DNA from: Vibrio metoecus
GTDB taxonomy: Bacteria > Pseudomonadota > Gammaproteobacteria > Enterobacterales > Vibrionaceae
Reading direction: 5' to 3'
Assembly: GCF_000696385.1 (NCBI RefSeq)
Contig: NZ_JJMN01000030.1
Span: forward strand, 1-64,000
DNA length: 64,000 nucleotides
In this document: in pieces, positions 28,183-37,824 of the stretch
How the letters are laid out: each line of letters starts with the position of its first letter
Numbering within the stretch: the first letter of the stretch is position 1
Translations under genes and position numbers: made by a program
Notes under the pieces: generated by a model
Seen by the model: the letters and a program-made list of their open reading frames with translations, nothing else
Database searches by the model: none
What the model was told of the DNA's origin: nothing

Positions 28183-29980
28183 GCTCTGCCCAGCTGATTT
28201 CACGCTGAACCACACATTGTTCATCAATACTTAACACGCCCGTTTGCCCATCAACCGTGTAACCTTCGACGATTTTCATTTGTGGAAGTTCCACCATTAG
28301 CTGGTAGGCATCCATCCCTAGTGCTTGCAAGCGTCGCTCTGCATTGGAGCTTTCTGGCCAGATTTGAGTCAGTTGTTCTTTGATGCTTGGGGCTGGATGA
28401 ACCAACAATGGAATATCGCTGTAAGTCACGCCGGACAAATCTTCGTATTGGCGACCACCAGTATTACTGTTGGAGTTTGAGAACAGCTTTGGTGGGCGTG
28501 TATCTGGGTTAATCGCCACTTCAATGAAGGGCTTGATCAAGGTTAGCTCAGCACTGTTGGCTACGATATAGACTGCATCAATATCACGGCGGCTACGAGG
28601 TTGGCTTTCCATGCTCATCCCAAGTAGTGATTCCATTTGAGCGATATTTTGTTGGCTATCTTGTAGGCCGAAAATGGAATTGATGTTGCGCTGTAATTGG
28701 CGTTTATCACCAAACAGATTTACCGCAACTTTGTTTTTACTGTAGCGACGCCACTCTTCATTAAAGGCTTCGACTACTCGTTCACCATAGCTGTTTTGTG
28801 GTGCAAGGATCAGTGGATAACGATATCCCTGACTAAACAGATGCTTTGCCGCTTGAGCAACCTCTTGCTCTGGTGATAAAGCTAGGTAGCAAGTCCCAGC
28901 TGCTGTATCAATTTGATCTGGGATGTTAAGCGCGAGAGTGGGAATTGTCTGGCCGCGGTTTTGTTGGAACTGCTGTAGTTTTTCGATATTACTTTTGATC
29001 AGCGGCCCCACGACAAAGTCAATTTGCTTACTGGTGAGAATGGCATCTACCGATTCCAATGTCTCTGCATTGGTATCAATAATCGTCAGTGTGGCTTCTG
29101 GTTGGCGATCCGCATCGTTCATCATTGCAAACACAAAACCATCACGAATAAATTGAGCCTGTTTTGCAAACTTTCCCGTTAAAGGCAGTAGCAGGGCTGT
29201 GTGGGTTGGTTTGACGATCTCAAGCGCAAGAATATCTGAGATGGCTTTAGGTGTATAAATTGCGGCTGGGTGTTGTGGGTTCTCAGCTAACCATTTTTCT
29301 AATGTATTTTTCAATTGTGGCAGATTGCTGCCTAGCGTTTTCATATATACCGCGAGTTGTAACCAACCATCCAACTGCGCTTCGTCTGGTTCTGCAGAAA
29401 GTTTGATAATTTTGCTAGCAGAGTAATGGTTTAAATTGGCCCAAATTTGATCGGCTAAAGCTTCTTGTTCTTTACTCGAAGACATGCCATAGAGCGCAAT
29501 CAATTCGCGCGTTGAGTCAAAAGAACGATCCAGCGCGGTAAATATATCAGCGCGCAATTGGTGGTATTGTTGCCATTGAACCTGTGGCAATGACCAATTT
29601 GCTTGGAAACTCAGTTGATCGAGAGCTTCTTGATACTGCTCGGTATTCACTAGCAATTGAGCTCGCAATAATTGCCATTGTGCCTGCTGTGTTGGTGTCA
29701 GGGGTTGCTTAGCAAGACGCATAATCAATAACTGGGCTTGATCTGTGCTGTTTTCTTCAATGGCGGCTTTTAGGGCCATGATCAACCAGTCATTTTGCTG
29801 AGAGCCCTGACTGGCATCGGCACGCATCAAATAAGTTTGTGCTGTTAACAGCGGTTGAGCGGTAATATCGACCACATCCGGTGACGAAGGCTGAGTCGAA
29901 CAGGCCGATAAAACGATTGATAATGCAATCGGAGTGAGTAAGCGTGGTACACTGCGTCGCTGATGGTGGTTCATAGCCAT
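28169..29980 (-). CDS. lpoA: LpoA, outer-membrane lipoprotein activator of PBP1A
   Basis: About 603 residues. The lipobox VLSAC follows a signal peptide. The N-terminal half is helical and TPR-like (repeated Gln/Leu-rich segments). The C-terminal half is a periplasmic-binding-protein fold (HTALLLPLTGKFAKQAQFIRDG, VVGPLIKSNIEKLQQF). In E. coli, LpoA reaches through the peptidoglycan to stimulate PBP1A. ATG 29980 is preferred over upstream extension to 30130, which would overlap divergent rsmI. Confidence 0.93.
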   Translation of the reverse strand: MAMNHHQRRSVPRLLTPIALSIVLSACSTQPSSPDVVDITAQPLLTAQTYLMRADASQGSQQNDWLIMALKAAIEENSTDQAQLLIMRLAKQPLTPTQQAQWQLLRAQLLVNTEQYQEALDQLSFQANWSLPQVQWQQYHQLRADIFTALDRSFDSTRELIALYGMSSSKEQEALADQIWANLNHYSASKIIKLSAEPDEAQLDGWLQLAVYMKTLGSNLPQLKNTLEKWLAENPQHPAAIYTPKAISDILALEIVKPTHTALLLPLTGKFAKQAQFIRDGFVFAMMNDADRQPEATLTIIDTNAETLESVDAILTSKQIDFVVGPLIKSNIEKLQQFQQNRGQTIPTLALNIPDQIDTAAGTCYLALSPEQEVAQAAKHLFSQGYRYPLILAPQNSYGERVVEAFNEEWRRYSKNKVAVNLFGDKRQLQRNINSIFGLQDSQQNIAQMESLLGMSMESQPRSRRDIDAVYIVANSAELTLIKPFIEVAINPDTRPPKLFSNSNSNTGGRQYEDLSGVTYSDIPLLVHPAPSIKEQLTQIWPESSNAERRLQALGMDAYQLMVELPQMKIVEGYTVDGQTGVLSIDEQCVVQREISWAEHGVR

Positions 29981-30043
29981 GAGTTCTTTCGTTAGTCCGT
30001 GTAAAATTGTCTCTATATTAATCGTTGATGTGATGGTAAACAA

Positions 30044-30910
30044 ATGACAGATAATAAAACCGTGCCAAATGGTGCTCCAACTCTTTATATTGTCCCAACC
30101 CCGATTGGTAATCTGGGTGACATCACACAACGAGCCCTAGACGTGTTAGCCAGTGTGGATCTGATTGCCGCAGAAGATACACGTCATACCGGTAAATTGT
30201 TAGCTCACTTTAACATCACAACCAAAACCTTTGCATTACATGACCACAATGAGCAGCAAAAAGCGCAAGTATTGGTGGATAAACTATTGTCCGGGTTGTC
30301 GATCGCTTTGGTGTCAGATGCCGGTACACCGCTGATCAGCGATCCAGGTTATCATTTAGTCACCCAATGTCGTCAAGCAGGGGTTAAAGTTGTGCCACTT
30401 CCTGGTCCATGTGCGGTGATCACTGCGCTGAGCGCATCTGGGTTGCCATCCGATAGTTTCAGTTTCGAAGGCTTTTTACCTGCGAAAAGCAAAGCACGTA
30501 AAGATAAGTTGCTCGACATTGCGAAAGTAGCGCGTACGTGCATTTTTTATGAATCACCACATCGAATCTGCGAGTCACTGCAAGATATGCTCGAAGTGCT
30601 TGGCGGGGAGCGTGAGGTGGTACTAGCACGTGAACTGACCAAAACGTTTGAAACCATTCAAGGTATGCCTTTGGCCGAACTTATCGAGTGGATCGCTGAA
30701 GATGATAATCGTAAAAAAGGTGAGATGGTGCTGCTTGTGCATGGCTATCGTGACGCAGGTGAACAGACTTTACCCGATGATGCCTTACGTACCTTAACGA
30801 TTTTGACCAAAGAGTTACCATTGAAGAAAGCGGCGGCTTTAGTGGCAGAAATTCACCAACTGAAAAAAAATGCATTGTATAAATGGGGTTTGGACAATCT
30901 GGGGGAATAA
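30044..30910 (+). CDS. rsmI: 16S rRNA (cytidine1402-2'-O)-methyltransferase
   Basis: 288 residues of the tetrapyrrole-methylase-like fold. The N-terminal [38 protein letters not shown] and the FYESPHRI motif identify RsmI (YraL), which 2'-O-methylates C1402 in the ribosomal P site. It is divergent from lpoA and convergent with hapR. Confidence 0.95.
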   Translation: MTDNKTVPNGAPTLYIVPTPIGNLGDITQRALDVLASVDLIAAEDTRHTGKLLAHFNITTKTFALHDHNEQQKAQVLVDKLLSGLSIALVSDAGTPLISDPGYHLVTQCRQAGVKVVPLPGPCAVITALSASGLPSDSFSFEGFLPAKSKARKDKLLDIAKVARTCIFYESPHRICESLQDMLEVLGGEREVVLARELTKTFETIQGMPLAELIEWIAEDDNRKKGEMVLLVHGYRDAGEQTLPDDALRTLTILTKELPLKKAAALVAEIHQLKKNALYKWGLDNLGE

Positions 30911-30928
30911 ATCATTCGCTAGATTTAT

Positions 30929-31603
30929 CTAGACCAAAATAAAAAAGGACGCTTGAGGCGCCCTAAGTCTTGTTTGGATATGACAAAAACTAAGTTTTTT
31001 GTAGATACACAACATATTGAGATAGCTATCGACCAATTTATACACGGCTTCTTGATCACCCAAGCGGTTTACTTGCAAGAAGATGGAGTAGAAAATGCCG
31101 TGGAACAAGCTCGCCATATTGTCTACATCGTGCTTTTCACACAATTCACCACGCTCCATGGCTTTGATGAACATGTTTTTGATCAGTAGCTGATTAGTAC
31201 GGTTCGTCGAAACAAATAACGGCCATACCTCATCACGAGTCGATGCGCTCCATTCAAACCATACTTTTAGCCAATGGCAGTCGTTCATGGTCAGTTTGAC
31301 CATCTCTTTGCACAATGTTTGTAGGTTACTTTTAACATCCAAGTCCAAATCGATATGATCGGTGAGGAAGTTGGAATATTGGCGAACCACAAAGTTCAGT
31401 ACATCGTCGACTAAGTCTTCGCGAGTAGGAAAGTAGTTAAACACCGTTGCGACTGAGACTTGCGCAATCTCTGCGATGTCTGCGTGACCACCGCGGCCTA
31501 TTCCACGCTTTGCAAACACTTCTAATGCGATTTCCATCAGTTGCAGTTTACGTTTTTGTGGAGATAGCCGAGTTCGAGGGCGTTTTTCGATTGATGCGTC
31601 CAT
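30929..31603 (-). CDS. hapR: Quorum-sensing master regulator HapR (LuxR/SmcR-type TetR family), stop codon lost
   Basis: The N-terminal helix-turn-helix (ADIAEIAQVSVATVFNYFP) and C-terminal ligand/dimer domain match HapR, which at high cell density activates hapA and represses virulence and biofilm genes. ATG 31603 is preceded by AAGGAT. As given the frame is 224 residues, ending in 22 codons after IYK that run through the terminator. Removing one A (30992-30993) and one T (30995-31000 run) restores IYKN-stop at 30990 and exactly 203 residues, the usual length. The N-terminal region shows no frameshift. Confidence 0.93.
   Translation of the reverse strand: MDASIEKRPRTRLSPQKRKLQLMEIALEVFAKRGIGRGGHADIAEIAQVSVATVFNYFPTREDLVDDVLNFVVRQYSNFLTDHIDLDLDVKSNLQTLCKEMVKLTMNDCHWLKVWFEWSASTRDEVWPLFVSTNRTNQLLIKNMFIKAMERGELCEKHDVDNMASLFHGIFYSIFLQVNRLGDQEAVYKLVDSYLNMLCIYKKLSFCHIQTRLRAPQASFFILV
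30936..30963 (-). terminator. Intrinsic terminator of hapR
   Basis: On the minus strand GGGCGC/GCGTCC (one G-U pair) with loop CTCAA is followed by TTTTTTATTTT. In the sequence as given, the hapR reading frame runs straight through this hairpin. Confidence 0.75.
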
Positions 31604-31631
31604 AGGGGTATATCCTTGCCAATTGAGTTGA
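31604..31631 (-). promoter_or_regulatory. hapR leader with ribosome binding site and Qrr sRNA pairing region
   Basis: On the hapR strand the leader reads CAATTGGCAAGGATATACC just before the ATG. TTGGCAAGG is complementary at eight of nine positions to CCTAGCCAA, recalled from the conserved Qrr core. Qrr1-4 with Hfq are known to repress hapR by pairing over this ribosome binding site. Confidence 0.7.
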
Positions 31632-31815
31632 TTGAGCATTTTGCTCTAATGATTATTTTGTTATTTGCTACTAAAAGCCCTATGAGTGTAATGGTGCATA
31701 TCAGAGAGGTCAATCTTTGTTGGGTGAAAAAATGCTCAATTATGTTAATTATTTGTCGTTTCAATTCTTTTTATTGAGTAAGCGTATAACAGTAATGGGA
31801 TGCGCAGGGAAACGA

Positions 31816-31844
31816 TTAACAGGATTTGAGTGAGGTGATACTAT
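31816..31844 (+). promoter_or_regulatory. Likely promoter of hpt
   Basis: TTAACA (31816-31821), 17 bases, TACTAT (31839-31844), giving a leader of about 45 nt before hpt. It lies in the hapR/hpt divergent region. Confidence 0.5.
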
Positions 31845-31896
31845 ACGCGCCACCAAGGTCAGCGATGCTGGCATCGCCTAACACAACGAGAATGGT

Positions 31897-32430
31897 ATGA
31901 AACACACAGTTGAAGTCATGATTTCTGAGCAAGAAGTCGCCAAGCGCATCCACGAATTAGGTCAACAGATCACAGAGCATTATCAAGGTAGTGACGATTT
32001 GGTTTTGGTTGGATTGTTGCGTGGTTCCTTTGTTTTTATGGCCGATCTCGCTCGTCAAATTCATCTGACTCATCAAGTCGATTTTATGACGGCTTCTAGC
32101 TACGGCAATAGCATGGAAAGTTCACGTGATGTACGCATCCTGAAAGATCTGGACGACGACATCAAAGGCAAAGATGTACTCTTGGTGGAAGACATCATCG
32201 ATACGGGTAATACGCTCAATAAAGTGAAAGAGATCTTGGCGTTGCGTGAGCCGAAATCGATCCGTATTTGTACTTTGCTCGATAAACCGACTCGTCGTGA
32301 AGTTGATGTTGAAGTGAACTGGGTAGGTTTTGAAATTCCAGATGAATTCGTGGTGGGTGTTGGTATCGATTACGCGCAGAAATACCGTCATTTACCTTAC
32401 ATTGGCAAAGTGGTTCCTTTGGCTGAATAA
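31897..32430 (+). CDS. hpt: Hypoxanthine phosphoribosyltransferase
   Basis: 177 residues. The PRPP-binding loop [14 protein letters not shown] and the N-terminal [17 protein letters not shown] are classic for HPRT. It salvages hypoxanthine (and guanine to a lesser degree) to IMP/GMP using PRPP. The position next to can is the same as in E. coli. Confidence 0.96.
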   Translation: MKHTVEVMISEQEVAKRIHELGQQITEHYQGSDDLVLVGLLRGSFVFMADLARQIHLTHQVDFMTASSYGNSMESSRDVRILKDLDDDIKGKDVLLVEDIIDTGNTLNKVKEILALREPKSIRICTLLDKPTRREVDVEVNWVGFEIPDEFVVGVGIDYAQKYRHLPYIGKVVPLAE

Positions 32431-32459
32431 ATGTAATGCCACGGCTAAAAATTTAGTTT

Positions 32460-32488
32460 ATAAAAACGCCCACGGTTACGTGGGCGTT
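32460..32488. terminator. Terminator between hpt and can
   Basis: Stem AACGCCCACG/CGTGGGCGTT with loop GTTA. The minus-strand copy is followed by TTTTTAT, so it best serves can, and the stem may also stop hpt transcripts. Confidence 0.82.
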
Positions 32489-32515
32489 GTCATTCTTACC
32501 TAGCAGTAGAAAACA

Positions 32516-33184
32516 CTAGCGACACAGCAAACGATGTTCAGGATTGAGGATCATCTCTAACGCTTTGTGATAGTTATCTTCAACGGCGGCTCTTGAAGCG
32601 CAGCGTACGCCGAGATATTCCAATCGACCATCTTCTATCCCGTAAACAAAACCGTGCACTTCTACCGCTTGCCCGCGTTCCCATGCGTTTTGTAGTATCG
32701 TTGAGTTGGCTAAGTTGTATACTTGCTCGGCGACATTGATTTCAGCCAGCTTATCGGAGCGGTCTTCGGCCGGCATCTTATCGAGATATTCACGATGTTT
32801 AAGGTAGTAATCGCGAATATGCAGTAACCAGTTATTGATTAAGCCGAGCTGTGGATTATCGATGGCTGCGGTCACACCACCACATCCATAGTGACCACAG
32901 ACAATGATGTGTTTGACTTGCAATACATCCACTGCGTACTGGACCACCGATAAACAGTTAAGGTCAGTGTGGATCACCTGATTCGCCACATTGCGGTGCA
33001 CAAACAGTTCACCGGAATACAGGCCCGTTAAGCGTTCAGCAGGAACTCGACTGTCAGCGCACCCTATCCATAAAAAATCCGGATTTTGCCCTTTGGCTAG
33101 CTTGGCAAAGTATTCCGGACTTTCGGCTTTGATCGACTCAGACCATTTTGAGTTGTTCTCAAAAAGTTGTTTAATTTCTGGCAT
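32516..33184 (-). CDS. can: Beta-class carbonic anhydrase
   Basis: 222 residues from ATG 33184, with AAGGGAAG before it. Zinc ligands C42, D44 (CADSR), H98 and C101 (HYGCGG) are all present. W39, R64 and D44/R46 match the type II bicarbonate-inhibited beta enzymes in which D44 can cap the zinc. It interconverts CO2 and bicarbonate in the cytoplasm. It is divergent from a SulP transporter gene, 146 bp apart, which suggests coupled bicarbonate handling. Confidence 0.96.
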   Translation of the reverse strand: MPEIKQLFENNSKWSESIKAESPEYFAKLAKGQNPDFLWIGCADSRVPAERLTGLYSGELFVHRNVANQVIHTDLNCLSVVQYAVDVLQVKHIIVCGHYGCGGVTAAIDNPQLGLINNWLLHIRDYYLKHREYLDKMPAEDRSDKLAEINVAEQVYNLANSTILQNAWERGQAVEVHGFVYGIEDGRLEYLGVRCASRAAVEDNYHKALEMILNPEHRLLCR

Positions 33185-33330
33185 CTTACTTCCCTTCATT
33201 AATTGCCAACAATATACACAATGTTACAAATTCAATCCCATAAAATTTACCTTCTGATTAACTCATCTGACGTGTTTTTACAACATTCGACTTAAACTAA
33301 GGCATTCGATAGCACCGAGAGGAAGTGGAT

Positions 33331-34983
33331 GTGTTTCAGGCTCGATTTGCGGATCTTAATTTACGTGGTGACCTGTTTGGAGGGGTAACCACCGCGATTA
33401 TCTCACTGCCATTGGCGTTGGCATTTGGTGTTGCCTCTGGTGCGGGGGCAGAAGCTGGTTTATGGGGAGCGATACTGGTTGGTCTATTTGCCGCTTTGTT
33501 TGGTGGCTCTTCAACGCTGATTTCAGAACCAACTGGGCCAATGACAGTAATTATGACGGCGATACTGACCACTATGGTGTCGCGTTATCCTGAATCTGGT
33601 GCGGCCATTGCGTTTACCGTGGTGATGATGGCGGGGGCGTTTCAGATTCTGCTCGGCACGCTCAAACTCGGGAAATACATCACGCTCATGCCTTACAGTG
33701 TGGTATCGGGTTTTATGTCGGGTATTGGGGTGATACTGATTATTCTGCAACTTTCTCCACTACTTGGTCATCCTTCTCCCGGTGGTGGTGTGCTGGGAAC
33801 TTTATCGGCACTGCCGGAGTTGCTCGCCAATCTAAAATTCAGTGAGCTGTTTTTAGGGGGGCTGACACTCGGAATTTTGTTTTTTTTACCACAAAAATAC
33901 CGCAAACAAGTCCCCGCACAGTTGGTGGCACTGGTGGCGGTAACGCTGTTTTCAGTCATTTTCTTTGATACTGACGATATTCGTCGTATTGGCGAAATTC
34001 CTGCCGGATTACCCCATATTGTTGTCCCTACCTTTAGCAGTGAAATTTTTGTCACTATGGTGATTGATGCTCTAGTGCTCGGTACTTTGGGCTGTATCGA
34101 TACACTGTTAACCGCGGTGATCGGCGATTCTCTCACGCGTAAAGAGCATGATTCCGATCGCGAACTGCAAGGACAGGGCATGGCCAATATGGTGGCTGGG
34201 CTTTTTGGCGCTTTACCCGGTGCAGGGGCAACCATGGGCACGGTGACTAACATTCAAGTTGGTGCGCGCTCACCACTCTCTGGAGTGACACGAGCCTTAG
34301 TATTAGCACTGGTGGTTTTGGTTGCTGGCGGTTTAACCGAGCCTATTCCGATGGCGGTATTGGCTGGTATCGCAGTCTATGTCGGGGTGAATATCCTCGA
34401 CTGGGCGTTTATCCAACGAGCGCACAAAATCAGCATACAAGGCATGGCCATCATGTATGGCGTTATGTTGCTGACCGTGTTTGTTGATTTGATTGTGGCT
34501 GTGGGGCTGGGAGTATTTATCTCCAATATTTTGGTGATTGAACGTTTAAGCCGTGAACAGGCGCGTCAAGTGAAGGCGATTAGTGATGCGGATGACGATG
34601 ATGTGCCGTTGACCGAAAGTGAGCGCAAGTTGCTCGATAAAGCGAATGGTAAGGTGCTGTTTTTCTATCTGTCGGGACCGATGATTTTTAGTGTGTCGAA
34701 AGCCATTACTCGCCAGCACAGCAGTGTAGATAAGTATCAGGCGATGATCCTCGATCTGACCGATGTGCCGATGATCGATGTCACTGTCGGGTTGGCGTTG
34801 GAAAACGCCATTCGTGATGCACAGGAAGCGAATTGTGAAGTCTATTTGCTTTGTCCAAATGAGAAAACTCGCGCGGAGTTAGAGAAATTCCATGTGATTG
34901 ATCTGGTTCCAGACTCGAATACTTTTAGCTTCCGCTATGAAGCGCTTAATGCGGCGGTAAAACAGGTCACGGCTAGTGAGTGA
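33331..34983 (+). CDS. SulP family anion transporter with STAS domain (sulfate or bicarbonate permease)
   Basis: About 550 residues. The N-terminal membrane domain has 10-14 hydrophobic segments with family motifs ISLPLALAFG and SEPTGPMTVI. The cytoplasmic STAS domain spans about residues 440-550 (KVLFFYLSGPMIFS, AMILDLTDVPMID). Annotations usually say sulfate permease, but the divergent can gene and Na+-rich habitat make a bicarbonate role (BicA-like) a fair alternative. GTG 33331 fits AGAGGA spacing better than GTG 33325. In E. coli can is followed directly by yadG, so this gene is an insertion relative to that order. Confidence 0.88.
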   Translation: MFQARFADLNLRGDLFGGVTTAIISLPLALAFGVASGAGAEAGLWGAILVGLFAALFGGSSTLISEPTGPMTVIMTAILTTMVSRYPESGAAIAFTVVMMAGAFQILLGTLKLGKYITLMPYSVVSGFMSGIGVILIILQLSPLLGHPSPGGGVLGTLSALPELLANLKFSELFLGGLTLGILFFLPQKYRKQVPAQLVALVAVTLFSVIFFDTDDIRRIGEIPAGLPHIVVPTFSSEIFVTMVIDALVLGTLGCIDTLLTAVIGDSLTRKEHDSDRELQGQGMANMVAGLFGALPGAGATMGTVTNIQVGARSPLSGVTRALVLALVVLVAGGLTEPIPMAVLAGIAVYVGVNILDWAFIQRAHKISIQGMAIMYGVMLLTVFVDLIVAVGLGVFISNILVIERLSREQARQVKAISDADDDDVPLTESERKLLDKANGKVLFFYLSGPMIFSVSKAITRQHSSVDKYQAMILDLTDVPMIDVTVGLALENAIRDAQEANCEVYLLCPNEKTRAELEKFHVIDLVPDSNTFSFRYEALNAAVKQVTASE

Positions 34984-35017
34984 AAAATAGAAATTGCCTA
35001 TAAATCGTCAAGTAAAG

Positions 35018-35040
35018 TGCCGCAGTGATGCGGCATTTTT
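35018..35040 (+). terminator. Intrinsic terminator of the SulP gene
   Basis: Stem TGCCGCA/TGCGGCA with loop GTGA followed by five T. Confidence 0.88.
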
Positions 35041-35053
35041 ATGTGTAAAAATC

Positions 35054-35110
35054 ATGAAATGGAAAACTATATTAGCTATTTCTGTATTAATGATTGCCCT
35101 TATCCAATAA
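35054..35110 (+). CDS. Possible 18-residue hydrophobic micro-ORF
   Basis: ATG 35054 opens MKWKTILAISVLMIALIQ, then TAA. The pattern of a basic start and a hydrophobic run is like a signal peptide or a tiny membrane protein. There is no clear ribosome binding site and it lies just past a terminator, so it could be a remnant or chance. Confidence 0.22.
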   Translation: MKWKTILAISVLMIALIQ

Positions 35111-35173
35111 AGGGTTGAAAAAACGCCATAAAAGCGCAACATCGTGATTGTTATCGATAGCAAGGTTTCTGCC

Positions 35174-36091
35174 ATGTACGCACTGGAAATAGAACAACTT
35201 AAAAAAACTTACTCAGGTGGCTTTGAAGCGCTCAAAGGTATTAGTCTGCAAGTCAAAAAAGGCGATTTTTACGCTCTGCTGGGGCCAAACGGGGCAGGTA
35301 AATCGACCACCATTGGCATCATCTCATCGCTGGTCAATAAAACCTCCGGCAAAGTCTGCGTATTTGGTTACGATCTTGATTCGCAACTAGAACTGGCTAA
35401 GCAGCAACTCGGCTTAGTGCCACAAGAGTTCAACTTCAATCCATTCGAAACCGTTGAGCAGATAGTCCTGCAGCAAGCGGGGTACTATGGCGTGCCTAAA
35501 GCCTTGGCGAAAGAGCGTGCGAAAAAATACCTGACGCAACTCGATTTGTGGGAAAAACGCAGCGAACGAGCCAGAAATCTCTCCGGCGGTATGAAACGCC
35601 GTTTGATGATTGCGCGCGCTTTAATGCATGAACCGCAACTGCTGATCCTTGATGAGCCAACGGCGGGAGTCGATATCGAACTGCGCCGCTCCATGTGGGA
35701 GTTTCTCAAGCAGATTAACGCGCAAGGGGTGACGATTATTCTCACCACTCATTATCTCGAAGAAGCGGAAATGCTCTGTCGCCACATTGGCATCATTCAA
35801 CGCGGCGAGCTGATAGAAAACACCACCATGAAATCTCTGTTGGGTAAGCTGCATGTCGAAACCTTCGTGTTGGATGTGGATGGCACCGAAAGTATTGCGC
35901 CATTGCAAGGTGTCGTGAAGCAACAGATGGTGGAAGGCTCGTTGGAAATCGAATTAGAAAAAAGCCAAGGGATCAACCATGTGTTTACCCAACTCACGGA
36001 GCAAGGGGTAAAGGTCCTTTCCATGCGCAACAAAGTAAACCGTTTGGAAGAGCTGTTTGTCAGCATAGTGAATAGTGGTAAGCGAGGTTAA
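35174..36091 (+). CDS. yadG: ABC transporter ATP-binding protein YadG
   Basis: 305 residues from ATG 35174, with AAGG 8 nt upstream. Walker A GPNGAGKST, signature LSGGMKRR, Walker B LLILDEPTAG and the switch TTHYLEEAE are intact. The C-terminal extension beyond the nucleotide-binding domain is typical of ABC-2 exporters. It pairs with the permease yadH starting 5 nt downstream. The substrate is unknown. Confidence 0.93.
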   Translation: MYALEIEQLKKTYSGGFEALKGISLQVKKGDFYALLGPNGAGKSTTIGIISSLVNKTSGKVCVFGYDLDSQLELAKQQLGLVPQEFNFNPFETVEQIVLQQAGYYGVPKALAKERAKKYLTQLDLWEKRSERARNLSGGMKRRLMIARALMHEPQLLILDEPTAGVDIELRRSMWEFLKQINAQGVTIILTTHYLEEAEMLCRHIGIIQRGELIENTTMKSLLGKLHVETFVLDVDGTESIAPLQGVVKQQMVEGSLEIELEKSQGINHVFTQLTEQGVKVLSMRNKVNRLEELFVSIVNSGKRG

Positions 36092-36096
36092 TCAGC

Positions 36097-36867
36097 ATGT
36101 ATCAAATTTATTGGACGGCATTTTGCAGTCTGCTGGGCAAAGAAATTAACCGTTTCACGCGGATTTGGGTACAAACCTTAGTGCCGCCTGCGATTACCAT
36201 GACGTTGTACTTCATCATCTTTGGTAACTTGATTGGCTCTCGAATTGGGCAGATGAACGGTTTCAGCTATATGGAATATATCGTGCCGGGTCTCATCATG
36301 ATGTCGGTGATCACCAACTCTTATTCCAATGTGGCGTCGTCTTTCTTTAGCTCTAAGTTTCAAAAGAACATTGAAGAGCTGCTGGTGGCTCCGGTGCCAA
36401 ACTACGTGATTATCGCCGGTTATGTAATGGGCGGGGTCGCACGTGGTCTGTTAGTTGGCGCGATGGTGACAGTGGTATCACTGTTATTTGTTGATCTTAA
36501 AGTGGATCACTGGGGAATCATCATTGCGACTGTGTTTTTAACGTCCGTCGTTTTTTCTCTTGGCGGCTTGATTAACGCGGTGTTTGCTAAAACGTTCGAT
36601 GACATCTCGATTGTCCCGACCTTTGTCCTCACGCCGCTGACTTACCTCGGTGGGGTGTTTTATTCGATTAGCTTGCTGCCTGAGTTTTGGCAGGGTGTAT
36701 CGAAGATCAATCCCATCGTCTACATGGTCAATGCGTTCCGTTACGGTTTCCTCGGTGTATCGGATGTGGATATCACGACTTCGTTTGCCGTGTTAATGGC
36801 ATTTGTGGTGGCGCTGTACTGTGTGGCGCATTATTTGGTGACCAAAGGTAAAGGGCTACGCAGCTAA
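36097..36867 (+). CDS. yadH: ABC-2 type permease YadH
   Basis: 256 residues with six hydrophobic segments and the ABC-2 signature region (GGLINAVFAKTFDDISIVPTF, TYLGGVFYSI). It forms an exporter with YadG. The yadGH pair next to can and pan genes is conserved in E. coli; the cargo is not known. Confidence 0.93.
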   Translation: MYQIYWTAFCSLLGKEINRFTRIWVQTLVPPAITMTLYFIIFGNLIGSRIGQMNGFSYMEYIVPGLIMMSVITNSYSNVASSFFSSKFQKNIEELLVAPVPNYVIIAGYVMGGVARGLLVGAMVTVVSLLFVDLKVDHWGIIIATVFLTSVVFSLGGLINAVFAKTFDDISIVPTFVLTPLTYLGGVFYSISLLPEFWQGVSKINPIVYMVNAFRYGFLGVSDVDITTSFAVLMAFVVALYCVAHYLVTKGKGLRS

Positions 36868-36884
36868 CTTGAGTCAATAGAGAT

Positions 36885-36914
36885 AAAAAAGGTCAACCGA
36901 GGTTGACCTTTTTT
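36885..36914. terminator. Bidirectional terminator between yadH and panC
   Basis: Near-perfect palindrome AAAAAAGGTCAACC/GGTTGACCTTTTTT with loop GA, between convergent genes. Confidence 0.92.
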
Positions 36915-36932
36915 GATCCAGAGGCAAGAGGA

Positions 36933-37814
36933 TTATTCTTCTTCGCTGCTGGCTTTGGTGTCGGTTTGCAGATCGAGAACTTGGTTATCAATCAAACGTA
37001 CTTTACCAAGGAAAGCGGACATCAGGATCACTGCTTGCTTACTCTCACTGCTGATAGGTAGCAGAGTGCGTGCATCACGGATAAATATTTCATCTGGCTC
37101 TAGATCGGCCGCGCGCAGCTGATCCACCGCATCTTCAATGATTGATGGATAATCATCGCGACCACCACGAATGGCGCTACTGATCCAGCGCATAGTGCGC
37201 GCCAAAACGGGCGCACGTTGGCGCTCATCGAGCGTCAGCAAATTATTACGTGAACTCATGGCAAGGCCATCTAACTCACGTACGGTCGCTACGCCAACAA
37301 TCTCGATATCCATGCACAGATCGTCCACCATTTGACGGATCACCGCCAATTGTTGGTAATCTTTTTCACCAAAGCACGCCACATCAGGCTGCACAATGTT
37401 AAATAGCTTAGTGACGATCGTGGCGACACCACGGAAATGACCAGGGCGAGAAGCGCCTTCTAGCATGAAAGAAAGCCCCGGTACTTCAACAAAGGTTTGT
37501 TTATCCAAACCTTGTGGGTACATGGTTTCTGGTGTTGGCGTTAATACGAGATCAACCCCTTCGCCATTGAGTTTACTCAAATCGTCTTCTAGGGTGCGTG
37601 GGTAGTTTTTTAAATCTTCTGCACGATCAAATTGCATCGGATTGACGAAAATACTCACAACGACTACATCGGCCAGTTCACGAGCTTTACGAACCAGAGT
37701 TAAATGGCCTTCATGTAAATTACCCATGGTCGGCACAAAAGCGACTCGACGACCCTCACGCTTGATCTGTTTGATTTGCTCGCGAAGAACGGCAATGTCA
37801 GCAAAAACTTGCAT
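36933..37814 (-). CDS. panC: Pantothenate synthetase (pantoate-beta-alanine ligase)
   Basis: 293 residues. From ATG 37814 (AAGGAG upstream) the protein starts [14 protein letters not shown] and has the HIGH-like [23 protein letters not shown] and SSRNN motifs. It joins pantoate and beta-alanine with ATP in coenzyme A synthesis. The frame is open to 37964, but that overlaps panB and lacks family similarity. It lies 10 nt after panB. Confidence 0.97.
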   Translation of the reverse strand: MQVFADIAVLREQIKQIKREGRRVAFVPTMGNLHEGHLTLVRKARELADVVVVSIFVNPMQFDRAEDLKNYPRTLEDDLSKLNGEGVDLVLTPTPETMYPQGLDKQTFVEVPGLSFMLEGASRPGHFRGVATIVTKLFNIVQPDVACFGEKDYQQLAVIRQMVDDLCMDIEIVGVATVRELDGLAMSSRNNLLTLDERQRAPVLARTMRWISSAIRGGRDDYPSIIEDAVDQLRAADLEPDEIFIRDARTLLPISSESKQAVILMSAFLGKVRLIDNQVLDLQTDTKASSEEE

Positions 37815-37824
37815 GAATGACTCC

